From positions 26,901 to 90,900 of the forward strand of contig NZ_WGNY01000002.1 of assembly GCF_016124325.1 (NCBI RefSeq): a DNA stretch of 64,000 nt, in the 5' to 3' direction. Numbering within the stretch: position 1 is the first letter of the stretch; each line of letters begins with the position of its first letter. A model generated the notes under the pieces. That model searched no databases. It had not been told where the DNA came from and saw only the letters and a list, made by a program, of their open reading frames with translations. A program made the position numbers and the translations under genes. Positions 34,026 through 41,390 of this stretch are shown one piece after another. Source of the stretch: Phenylobacterium sp. GTDB taxonomy: Bacteria > Pseudomonadota > Alphaproteobacteria > Caulobacterales > Caulobacteraceae.

Positions 34026-34585
34026 TGACTGACCCCGCGCCCCGTGAGCGCCGCCCGCGCCGTCGCCAGGATGATGCGCAGGTCGAACAGGAACGAACGG
34101 CGCGCCAGATATTCGGCGTCCAGCTTCACCTTTTCGGGAATCGGCAGTTCGTCCCGCCCGTTGACCTGGGCCCATCCGGTGACGCCCGGGCGCAGGCGCT
34201 CGACGCCGGCGGCGGTGCGCAGGGCCACGAGGTCGTCCTGGTTGAACAGGGCCGGCCGCGGCCCGACCAGGCTCATGTCGCCCACCAGAACGCTCCAGAG
34301 CTGGGGCAGCTCGTCGAGGCTGGTGCGGCGCAGGAACCGGCCCAGCGGCGTGATCCAGCGGCCGGGATCCTCCAGCAGGTGGGTGGCCACGTCGGGCGTG
34401 TCGGTGCGCATGGTCCGGAACTTCGGCATCCGGAAGAGGCGGTTGCCCTGCCCCACCCGCCGCGACCAGTGCAGCGCCGGCCCGGGGGAATCGAGGCGCA
34501 CGGCCAGACCGAGCGCGAGCAGCACCGGCCAGCCGATCAGCAGGCCGGCGAGCGCCACGATGATGTCGAAGCCCCGCTTGAGCAC
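34022..34585 (-). CDS. Undecaprenyl-phosphate sugar-phosphate transferase (WcaJ/PglC-like)
   Basis: 187 residues, the short monotopic phosphoglycosyltransferase type. It has an N-terminal re-entrant hydrophobic segment (FDIIVALAGLLIGWPVLLALGLAVRL), then KFRTMRTD, the LRRTSLDELPQLW catalytic Asp-Glu, MSLVGPRP and the RPGVTGWAQVNGRD loop. It links a sugar phosphate to undecaprenyl phosphate, the first step of an exopolysaccharide, O-antigen or glycoprotein glycan. No other glycosyltransferase gene is in the window, so it stands alone. Its stop codon sits in a family B palindrome. Confidence 0.92.
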   Translation of the reverse strand: MLKRGFDIIVALAGLLIGWPVLLALGLAVRLDSPGPALHWSRRVGQGNRLFRMPKFRTMRTDTPDVATHLLEDPGRWITPLGRFLRRTSLDELPQLWSVLVGDMSLVGPRPALFNQDDLVALRTAAGVERLRPGVTGWAQVNGRDELPIPEKVKLDAEYLARRSFLFDLRIILATARAALTGRGVSH

Positions 34586-34622
34586 GGAGCGTAGTTAGCC
34601 GCCCGCGCGCGGGCGCGCCACG

Positions 34623-35177
34623 TCAGGCTTTGTCGGCGCCGGGCGCGGCCTTGCGGCTGCGGGGCTTCGGCGCGGGCGCGGCGGCCGATTCGGGCTCGGC
34701 CTCGGCCGCGGCCTCGACGGGCGGCTCGGGGGCCGCGGCGACCTCGGGTTCCGGCTCCGATGCCGTCGGCAGCCCGCGGGGGGCCTCGATGATCTCCTCG
34801 GCGGCCGCCTCGTCCAGGACCGGTTCGGCCACGGCTTCCGCCGCCGCTTCCAGCACCGGGGCCGGTTCGTCGACCACGGGCTCGGGCGCGGCCTCGACGA
34901 CCGGCTCCGCCACCGGCTCCTCGATCGACAGCGCCACCATCTCGGCGACCTCGACGACGACCGGCTCGGGCTCGACCCGCGCTTCGGGCGTCGCCGTGAC
35001 GGCGGCGCCGAGCAGCGCTTCCAGGTTCACCGGCCGGGTCCAGCGCGTCATCCACCAGAAGGCGACCCCGCCGGCGGCGGCGGCTCCGAAATAGCTCCAG
35101 AGCGGCGACGCCACGCCGACGAGGAGCTGAGGGCTCACGGGGGTCTTGGGCATTTCGGGGGGTTCGAAGAAGGCCAT
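34623..35177 (-). CDS. Acidic Pro/Ala/Glu-rich membrane-anchored protein of unknown function
   Basis: 184 residues from ATG 35177, with AGGAG 7 bases upstream. A short N-terminus and one hydrophobic segment (LWSYFGAAAAGGVAFWWMTRW) are followed by about 120 residues rich in Glu, Ala, Pro and Val (EPVVVEVAEMV, EPVAEPVVEAAPEPVVDEP). The tail is basic: PKPRSRKAAPGADKA. The tail resembles those of phasin-like granule proteins and the upstream TGC-rich boxes would fit, but no phasin domain is visible. Function unknown. Confidence 0.6.
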   Translation of the reverse strand: MAFFEPPEMPKTPVSPQLLVGVASPLWSYFGAAAAGGVAFWWMTRWTRPVNLEALLGAAVTATPEARVEPEPVVVEVAEMVALSIEEPVAEPVVEAAPEPVVDEPAPVLEAAAEAVAEPVLDEAAAEEIIEAPRGLPTASEPEPEVAAAPEPPVEAAAEAEPESAAAPAPKPRSRKAAPGADKA

Positions 35178-35197
35178 GGAAGAGCTCCTGCGCCACA

Positions 35198-35242
35198 TTG
35201 TGCGTCGCAGCATAACACCCCGCCATCCTTCGCAGTTGCGAA
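35198..35242. promoter_or_regulatory. TGC-rich box and perfect palindrome upstream of the acidic protein gene
   Basis: TTGTGCGTCGCAGCATAAC (35198-35216) and TTCGCAGTTGCGAA (35229-35242, arms TTCGCA/TGCGAA). The second resembles the TCGCAAATGCGA element at 30051-30062. Confidence 0.35.
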
Positions 35243-35243
35243 A

Positions 35244-36071
35244 TTATTGTGGCGGGAGGCCGTAGACCCGCGCCCCGCCCCCGGCGCCTAAGGCTTGCGC
35301 GACCCAGCCGCAGATCGCGGCAAGCGGGCCCGACAGGTCGGGGCCGCCGACCATGACCAGGGCGCAGCCGTTCATCTTCATCGGGTTGTCCAGCGGCCGC
35401 ACCCGCGCCTCGGCCACCAGCAGCGGACCGCCGACCTCGTCCTCCAGGTCCCGCAGGAACGCGTCGAAGGTCTCCAGGTCCTTGAGCGGCAGCCAAACCA
35501 GGGCCTGGACGGCGGGGTTGCGCCGCCGAAGGCCCGCCAGCGTCTCGACGATGCGCGAATAGTCGTCGGGCTGCTCGAACGGCGGATCGATCAGGACGAA
35601 CACCCGGCCCTGGCGCGGGCATTCGGCGACCGCGGCGGCGTAGCCGTCGGCGGCCACGGCGCGCACGCCGGCCTTGCCCTTCAGCGCCTCGCACAGGGCG
35701 GCGTGCTCCTCGGCGCGCAGCTCGCAGGCCAGGTAGTGGTCGCCGGGCCGCAGCGCGCCCGCGATCAGCCACGGCGAGCCGGGATAGCGCCGCACGGCCC
35801 CGCCCGGATTCAGCGCCGCCACGGCCGCGACGAGCGGGCCGAACTCGGCCGGCGCGTCCGCCGCCGCCATCAGCCGCGCGATCCCCGCCTCCGCTTCCCC
35901 GGACTTGCGCGCCTCGGCCCCGGCCAGGTCGTAGAGCCCGCGCCCGGCATGGGTGTCGATGACCATGAGCGGCCCGCCGTCGGCGGTCAGGTCGGCCAGC
36001 AGGCGCAGGAGCGCGGCGTGCTTCACCAGGTCGGCGAAGTTCCCGGCGTGGAAGGCGTGGCGGTAGTTCAA
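35244..36071 (-). CDS. rlmJ: 23S rRNA (adenine-2030-N6)-methyltransferase RlmJ
   Basis: 275 residues beginning MNYRHAFHAGNFADLVKHA, the signature start of RlmJ. The SAM site (VIDTHAGRGLYDL) and the catalytic IDPPFEQPDDY (a DPPY-type motif) are present. It methylates A2030 of 23S rRNA at N6 using SAM. Length is as expected for the family. No overlapping partner; the TonB receptor gene ends upstream and reads in the same direction. Confidence 0.95.
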   Translation of the reverse strand: MNYRHAFHAGNFADLVKHAALLRLLADLTADGGPLMVIDTHAGRGLYDLAGAEARKSGEAEAGIARLMAAADAPAEFGPLVAAVAALNPGGAVRRYPGSPWLIAGALRPGDHYLACELRAEEHAALCEALKGKAGVRAVAADGYAAAVAECPRQGRVFVLIDPPFEQPDDYSRIVETLAGLRRRNPAVQALVWLPLKDLETFDAFLRDLEDEVGGPLLVAEARVRPLDNPMKMNGCALVMVGGPDLSGPLAAICGWVAQALGAGGGARVYGLPPQ

Positions 36072-36137
36072 GGCGGTGCGCTGGCTCCCCGGCGATCAGG
36101 TGGCGAATAGCACGGCGCCCGACGGGCGGCCCGCGCG

Positions 36138-38189
36138 CTATCGGCGGTAGGTGAAGCCCACGCGGAAGGTGCGGGGCGCGGCGAAGCTCTCGGTCCCGTC
36201 GCCGGTCTCGCCCACCTCCAGCTTCTCGTCGAAGAGGTTGTCGGCCGCCACATAGGCTTCGACGGCCTCGGTGACGCGCCAGGCGGCGCGGGCGTCGAAT
36301 TGCAGCCCGGCCGACAGCCGGCGGCTGTTGAGGTCGTCCTCGAACCGGGCGCTCTCGTAGCGCAGGTCGGCCGAAAGGCTCAGCGCGTCGGCCGGACGCA
36401 AGGTCAGTCCGCCCGTGACCGTCCACTTGGGCGTCTGCGCCGGGCGCAGGCCGGTGAGCTGCGGCAGCACGCTTCCACCGCGCACCTCGGCGTCGGTGTA
36501 GGCCATGGCCGCACGCCAGGAGACGGCCGCCCCCGCTTCGCCGGACGCCTCGCCCTCGACGCCCCAGGCCTTGATCTCGCCGGCGTTCCGGCGCTGGCGC
36601 AGCGTGCCGCCCGCCGGCACGAAGCCCGCGGTCGGGAAGGTCCCCGGCCCGACGCCGATGGTGACGTTGGCGATCGGATCCTTCAGGCGGTTGTAGAAGA
36701 CGTCGGCGCTCCAGCGGACCGGCCCCTCTCCGCCAAGGCCCAGCTCGGCGCCCTGGAGCGTTTCCGGCTTGAGGTCGGGATTGGCCTCGGTGATGTCGTT
36801 GCCCACCCGGAACGGTCGGTGCAGCTCGTTCAGCGTCGGCGCGCGGAACCCGGCGTAGGCCGCCGCGCGCAGGTAGAGCGCTTCCGACACGGCATAGCGC
36901 ACGCCCACCCGGCCCGTGGGCGTGGTGTCGCTGCGGTTGGCCGCCCCTTGGTCCAGCAGCAGCGTTCCGGTGGTGGTGTCCCATTCGCGCCGCACGGCGT
37001 CGTAGGCCCGGCTGCGGTCCAGGCGCACGCCGCCGGTGACGATCCACGGCCCCTCGTCGTAGGCCGCCTCGGCGTAGACGCCGGCCACCAGGGTCTTGCC
37101 GCCCGCCTCGCGCTCGCGGGTGAAGGCGCCGCCGATCAGCCGGTAGCGCTCGTGCTCGGTTCCGTCGGTCAGGCGGGCGTCGCCGCCGACCTCCCAGGAG
37201 AATGCGCCCTGGCCGCCCTGCAGCGCGGCGTTCAGGCCATAGCCCGTGGCCGGCGTGTCGTACTGGTCGTTGGCCGGCGTCGTCCCGGTCCGCCCCGCCG
37301 CCACCGCGGCCGAGCTGTTCTCAAGATTGCTGGTGCGCACCCAGCCCTGGAGGCGCCAGCCGCCCACGCCCTCGCGGGCCGGCCGGGCCAGGGTGAGCGT
37401 CGCCGAGGCGCCGCGCGCGTTCGAGCGCGCGCCCACGATCCCGGCCTGCTGGTTCACCTGATAGGCCGAAAGCCGCACCGCCGCCTGGACGGGTCCCAGC
37501 TCGTGCTGGAGGCGCACCGCGGCGGTGGCGTCGTCCATCCGCAGGCGCTCGTCGGCGGCCCCGCGCTGGGCGCCGCGCACGGCGTAGTAGCCGTCGGTGC
37601 GCGAGGCGGCCGCGCTGATCAGCACGCCCGGAAGCCCCGCCGCGATCGCTCCGCGATAGCTGTCGCGCTGGCCCGCCGAGACATCGGCGTCGATCAGCCC
37701 GGCGCGCGCGTCCTTCTCGCCGAGCGCGATCACGCCGGTCAGCGCGCCCGCGCCGTAGGGGCCGGCGCCTGCGCCGCGCACCACCGTCGCCGAGCCGATC
37801 GCCTCCGGCGGCAGGGCGCTCCAGATCACCCAGCCCCCGAACGGATCGTTCTGCGGCGCGCCGTCGAGGGTCACCAGCGCCCGGCCCGCGCCCGAGGGGG
37901 CGATCGCGCGCAGCGAGACGCCCTGGGTCGTGGGATTGGCCGCCTCGCTGCCCGTGCGGCGGAACAGGGACACGCCCGGCGCGCTCTTCAGCGCATCATC
38001 CAGGCGAACCGTGGTCTGGAGGGTCTCCGGCTCGATCCGCACCGCGCTGAACACCGCCTCCCCGCCCAGGGGCGCGAGGCGCGGCGGATGGACGACGACC
38101 GCTTCGACGGCGGGCGGCGGCGGAGGGGGCAGATCGGGCATGTCGCCTCGTAGCTCTGGTATGGCGGGCGGCACGAGGGCTAAAGACAC
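36138..38189 (-). CDS. TonB-dependent outer-membrane receptor, signal peptide not visible
   Basis: 683 residues from GTG 38189. A TonB-box-like VEAVVVHPP is followed by the plug domain ([57 protein letters not shown]) and a 22-strand-type barrel ending [16 protein letters not shown] with the terminal aromatic-rich strand. It should import a siderophore, vitamin or sugar polymer. No proper signal peptide precedes the TonB box, only a short [16 protein letters not shown]. An in-frame TGA four codons upstream of the GTG prevents extension. Only 15 bases separate it from the divergent SDR start, so the 5' end may be truncated. Confidence 0.85.
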   Translation of the reverse strand: MSLALVPPAIPELRGDMPDLPPPPPPAVEAVVVHPPRLAPLGGEAVFSAVRIEPETLQTTVRLDDALKSAPGVSLFRRTGSEAANPTTQGVSLRAIAPSGAGRALVTLDGAPQNDPFGGWVIWSALPPEAIGSATVVRGAGAGPYGAGALTGVIALGEKDARAGLIDADVSAGQRDSYRGAIAAGLPGVLISAAASRTDGYYAVRGAQRGAADERLRMDDATAAVRLQHELGPVQAAVRLSAYQVNQQAGIVGARSNARGASATLTLARPAREGVGGWRLQGWVRTSNLENSSAAVAAGRTGTTPANDQYDTPATGYGLNAALQGGQGAFSWEVGGDARLTDGTEHERYRLIGGAFTREREAGGKTLVAGVYAEAAYDEGPWIVTGGVRLDRSRAYDAVRREWDTTTGTLLLDQGAANRSDTTPTGRVGVRYAVSEALYLRAAAYAGFRAPTLNELHRPFRVGNDITEANPDLKPETLQGAELGLGGEGPVRWSADVFYNRLKDPIANVTIGVGPGTFPTAGFVPAGGTLRQRRNAGEIKAWGVEGEASGEAGAAVSWRAAMAYTDAEVRGGSVLPQLTGLRPAQTPKWTVTGGLTLRPADALSLSADLRYESARFEDDLNSRRLSAGLQFDARAAWRVTEAVEAYVAADNLFDEKLEVGETGDGTESFAAPRTFRVGFTYRR

Positions 38190-38204
38190 CCAAGGGAGAG
38201 TTCA

Positions 38205-38948
38205 ATGGCTGGGGTCGCAATCGTCACCGGAGCCGGCAGCGGGATCGGCCGGGCTGTGTCCGTCGCGCTACTCCAGGCGGGCTGGAAGGTGGTGCTGGCC
38301 GGACGCCGCGAACAGGAGCTGGCCGCCACCGCCGCCCTGGGCGAGGGCGCCCCCTGCCTCGTGCAGCCCACCGACGTCTCCGACCCCGACTCGGTCGACG
38401 CGCTCTTCGCGGCTGCGAAGGACCGGTTCGGCCGCCTCGACCTGCTGTTCAACAACGCCGGGACCGGCGCGCCGCCCGTTCCGATCGAGGACCATTCGGT
38501 CGAGCACTGGCGGCGCGTGGTCGACGTGAACCTCACCGGCGCCTTCCTCTGCACGCGCGCCGCGTTCCGCCTGATGAAGGACCAGGACCCGCGCGGCGGG
38601 CGGATCATCAACAACGGCTCGATCTCGGCGCACGCGCCGCGGCCGCTGTCGATCGCCTACACGGCCACCAAGCACGCCATCACCGGCCTGACGCGTTCGA
38701 CCTCGCTGGACGGGCGCGCCTACGACATCGCCTGTGGCCAGATCGACATCGGCAACGCCGCCACCGACATGACCCGCGCCATCGCCCGCGGCGTGCCCCA
38801 GGCCGACGGCTCGATTCGCCCGGAACCCACGATGGACGTGCAGGCCGTCGCCGACGCGGTGCTCTACATGGCCGGCCTGCCGCTTTCGGCCAATGTGCAG
38901 TTCCTGACCGTGATGGCGACGCAGATGCCTTTCGTGGGCCGCGGCTGA
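38205..38948 (+). CDS. SDR family oxidoreductase
   Basis: 247 residues from ATG 38205 behind AGGGAGAG. Motifs: [46 protein letters not shown] with the catalytic Ser, Tyr and Lys. The region after the active site ([23 protein letters not shown]) and the C-terminal [19 protein letters not shown] are those of a recurrent uncharacterised SDR subgroup. Substrate unknown. It is divergent from the TonB receptor gene with almost no spacer. Confidence 0.9.
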   Translation: MAGVAIVTGAGSGIGRAVSVALLQAGWKVVLAGRREQELAATAALGEGAPCLVQPTDVSDPDSVDALFAAAKDRFGRLDLLFNNAGTGAPPVPIEDHSVEHWRRVVDVNLTGAFLCTRAAFRLMKDQDPRGGRIINNGSISAHAPRPLSIAYTATKHAITGLTRSTSLDGRAYDIACGQIDIGNAATDMTRAIARGVPQADGSIRPEPTMDVQAVADAVLYMAGLPLSANVQFLTVMATQMPFVGRG

Positions 38949-38989
38949 ACGCCTAAGTTATCAGCGGTAACTGATCGTTCATTTCGCAC

Positions 38990-39007
38990 TGCAACAAGCA
39001 TGTTGCA
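38990..39007. promoter_or_regulatory. Palindromic operator candidate upstream of the UrcA gene
   Basis: TGCAACA, AGCA, TGTTGCA form an 18-base dyad. It overlaps two TGC-rich boxes: TTTCGCACTGCAACAA (38982-38997) and TGTTGCACCGCGACAA (39001-39016). Confidence 0.4.
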
Positions 39008-39093
39008 CCGCGACAAGATTACGCTTGCGTCAACGGAAAGATCGCGGAATCAGTGGGCGTACGGGCGATATGGCACGGGGCGTGAGTTCCCGG

Positions 39094-39137
39094 CCGGCGC
39101 CTGAGAGGAACGCCGGAAAGGGGTTTGTTCAAACCCC
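39094..39137 (+). promoter_or_regulatory. Two-hairpin leader in front of the UrcA gene
   Basis: Hairpin 1: CCGGCG (39094-39099), an 11-base loop, CGCCGG (39111-39116). Hairpin 2: GGGGTTTG (39120-39127), TT, CAAACCCC (39130-39137). The Shine-Dalgarno CCCCGGAG follows within 10 bases, so alternative pairing with hairpin 1 could hide it. Confidence 0.45.
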
Positions 39138-39155
39138 CTCCCCGGAGATCACAAA

Positions 39156-39434
39156 ATGATCCGCATTCTGACCGCCGCCGCCGTCGCGGCCCTCATCGCG
39201 GCCCCGGCCAGCGCCGAATCGGTTCGCATCAGCACCGTCGGCAAGTCGACCGAGCAGCTGCACGCCGACATCGCCAAGGCCGCCAAGAAGGTCTGCGTGC
39301 ACGCGACCACCAATGCGACCTTCCCGCACGAAGAACTGGCCGCCTGCATGAAGGCCACCGTGGCCGAGGCCGTCGCCCAGACCGGCGATCCGGAACTGGC
39401 CGCCGCCGCCGGCATCAAGCTGGCCCAGCGCTAA
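39156..39434 (+). CDS. UrcA family secreted protein
   Basis: 92 residues with a signal peptide (MIRILTAAAVAALIAAPASA) and a mature part holding two Cys (KKVCVHATTNATF and LAACMKATV) that may form a disulphide. The pattern 'VRISTVGKSTEQLHADIAKAAKKVC' is characteristic of the UrcA family, small periplasmic or extracellular proteins of unknown function in Caulobacterales and sphingomonads. Its leader has two strong hairpins just before the ribosome-binding site. Convergent with the crotonase gene, with three bases between stops. Confidence 0.85.
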   Translation: MIRILTAAAVAALIAAPASAESVRISTVGKSTEQLHADIAKAAKKVCVHATTNATFPHEELAACMKATVAEAVAQTGDPELAAAAGIKLAQR

Positions 39435-39437
39435 GAC

Positions 39438-40295
39438 CTAAGCCGCGCCGAACGGATTGGGCGCCGGGGTTTCCGCCTCGGCCTCCGCGAAGTTCGGCGC
39501 CCGCTTCTCCAGGTTGGCCCGAACGGCCTCCACCTGGTTCGGCGAGCCGATCAGCGCCGTCTGCTCGCGGCTTTCCTCGAGCAGGATTTCCCGCTGATCG
39601 GCCTCGGCCGCCAGATTCAGCAGCCGCTTGCCCGCGCGGATTCCATGCGGGTTCTTGCTGGCGATCTCCTTCGCGAAGGCCAGCGCCTCGGCCCGCGGGT
39701 CCTCGCAGACGCGCGTGGCCAGCCCCATCGCCAGCGCCTCCTCGCCCGAGAAGATCCGGCCCGAGAACGTCAGCTCGCGCGCCACGTCGTCGCGCACCAG
39801 CTGGCGCATCAGCACGATGCCCGCCATGTCGGGCACCAGCCCCCACTTGATCTCCAGCACCGCCAGCTTCGCGTCGGGCGTGACGAACCGCATGTCGGGG
39901 CCCAGCGCGAGCTGGAAGCCCCCGCCGAACGCCACGCCGTGAACCGCCGCGATCACCGGCACGGGCAGTTCGCGCCAGACCATCACCGCGTGCTGCGCCC
40001 GGTTCGAGCCGCCCGGGGTGCGGTTGCGGGTGACGAGCGCGCCCGTCGTGCCCTGCCCGCCCGCGCGCTGGCCGGAAGCCATCTGCTGGAAATTGCCCAT
40101 GTCGAGCCCGGCGCAGAAGGCGCGGCCCTCGCCCGAGAGCACCACGGCCCGCACCGCCGCCTCGCCCTTCAGCCGTTCGCCCGTCTCGATCAGGGCCTCG
40201 AACATGGCGTTGTCGAGGGCGTTCATCTTGTCGGCGCGCACCAGCCGCACGTCGGCCACGCCGTCCTTCAGGTCCACCGTCACGCGGTCGTTCAT
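39438..40295 (-). CDS. Crotonase/enoyl-CoA hydratase family protein
   Basis: 285 residues with oxyanion-hole motifs GRAFCAGLDMGNFQQ and GVAFGGGFQLALGPDMRF. The first catalytic Glu is Gln (GGGFQLA), while the second is kept (AVLEIKWGLVPDMAG). EIKWGLVPDM matches a separate crotonase branch that I recall from alpha- and gammaproteobacteria. Hydratase activity is uncertain. The start is ATG 40295, preceded by AAAGGAGAAC. It lies 12 bases downstream of the GST gene, so the two are probably co-transcribed. Confidence 0.88.
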   Translation of the reverse strand: MNDRVTVDLKDGVADVRLVRADKMNALDNAMFEALIETGERLKGEAAVRAVVLSGEGRAFCAGLDMGNFQQMASGQRAGGQGTTGALVTRNRTPGGSNRAQHAVMVWRELPVPVIAAVHGVAFGGGFQLALGPDMRFVTPDAKLAVLEIKWGLVPDMAGIVLMRQLVRDDVARELTFSGRIFSGEEALAMGLATRVCEDPRAEALAFAKEIASKNPHGIRAGKRLLNLAAEADQREILLEESREQTALIGSPNQVEAVRANLEKRAPNFAEAEAETPAPNPFGAA

Positions 40296-40307
40296 CGGAG
40301 TTCTCCT

Positions 40308-41216
40308 TTAGCGCCGCGCCAGCACGTAGCCGGCGCGGGGGAAATGCACGTGCACCATGTCGAGCTCGCCGCATTCGCGGGCGATGGTGATCCGGTCGCC
40401 GGTGAGCGTCACCAGCACGCCCTCCACGGGATCGCGGCCGTAGTCGTCGGCCTGGACCACGACCGGATCGCCGCGATGCAGGCCCGACGGGTCGTCCGGA
40501 TCGCAGCCGAGCCCGTCGGCAGGCTCGGTCTGGGTGGCGGCGCGCAGGGCCTCGGCCGGCTCCATCTCGCGGCGGGCGCCGTGGCCGATGGCCCGCAGGC
40601 GTTCGCGCCAGGCCTGCACCCGGTCCAGCCCCGCCAGCATGGCCTCGGCCGCCGCGGGCGTCGCCGCGCCGGTCCACCATACGTTCATCCAGCACGCGAC
40701 ATCGGCGAGTGACGGCGTTGATCCGCCAAGGAAATCTCCGCCCGCCAGCCCGTTCTCGATCCAGGCGGCATAGGCCCGCCACTGGGCCCGCATGAAGGGC
40801 GCGGCGGCCTTCATGGCGGCCACGTCGAACGGCCGGCCCGACAGCTTCTCGCGGTCGGCGATGAAGTCCTTGGGGACCTGGTCGCCGATCTCGCCGAAGA
40901 TCACCGCCACGCTGGCCTGGAACCACAGCCGGTCGGCCCACAGGTTCACCGCCCAGTCGGCGCCGCGCACCACCGGCGGATCGGGATAGCGGCGCTCCAG
41001 CTCGGCCAGGATCACCTGGGTGTCGCAATAGATGTCCGCGCCCAGCTGCATCACCGGGATGCGCCGGTAGCCGCCGGTCAGCACCACGAGGTCGGGCTTG
41101 GGCATGATCACCGGCTGGATGACCGAGCGCCAGGCGAGGCCCTTGATTCCCAGCATCAGCCGCACCTTCTCCGAGAAGGGCGAGGTGTCGTAGTGGTGGA
41201 GGATGATCTCGCCCAT
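40308..41216 (-). CDS. Glutathione S-transferase family protein with extra C-terminal domain
   Basis: 302 residues. The N-terminal thioredoxin-like domain (MGEIILHHYDTSPFSEKVRLMLG, then RRIPVMQLGADIYCDTQVI) has the cis-Pro and substrate Ser. An all-helical GST domain runs to about residue 205. About 95 further residues, beyond normal GST length, form a beta-rich tail (GDPVVVQADDYGRDPVEGVLVTLTGDRITI...). The extra domain may bind a ligand or mediate assembly. The cluster with a crotonase suggests processing of a CoA-linked xenobiotic; no direct evidence. Confidence 0.82.
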   Translation of the reverse strand: MGEIILHHYDTSPFSEKVRLMLGIKGLAWRSVIQPVIMPKPDLVVLTGGYRRIPVMQLGADIYCDTQVILAELERRYPDPPVVRGADWAVNLWADRLWFQASVAVIFGEIGDQVPKDFIADREKLSGRPFDVAAMKAAAPFMRAQWRAYAAWIENGLAGGDFLGGSTPSLADVACWMNVWWTGAATPAAAEAMLAGLDRVQAWRERLRAIGHGARREMEPAEALRAATQTEPADGLGCDPDDPSGLHRGDPVVVQADDYGRDPVEGVLVTLTGDRITIARECGELDMVHVHFPRAGYVLARR

Positions 41217-41390
41217 CTAGGCGCCCGCCGATCCGCGGCCGGTCGTCAGGCTGTCGGCGGGGCGCATCTGTCCTCCATCCCTCTGCTGATCCGACGCGAA
41301 CCCTAGGCCAAAGACGCGCGCCTGCAATGGCGCCCCAACGTCAGCGGTGGCCGCGGACCGCGCTGGCCCGCCCTATGCACGCATGGGGGG

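Noticed and set aside
39101..39106. CTGAGA in the UrcA leader as a thiamine-pyrophosphate riboswitch hallmark
   Set aside because: The remaining conserved parts of the TPP aptamer are absent and the gene is not a thiamine gene; a chance hexamer in a hairpin loop.
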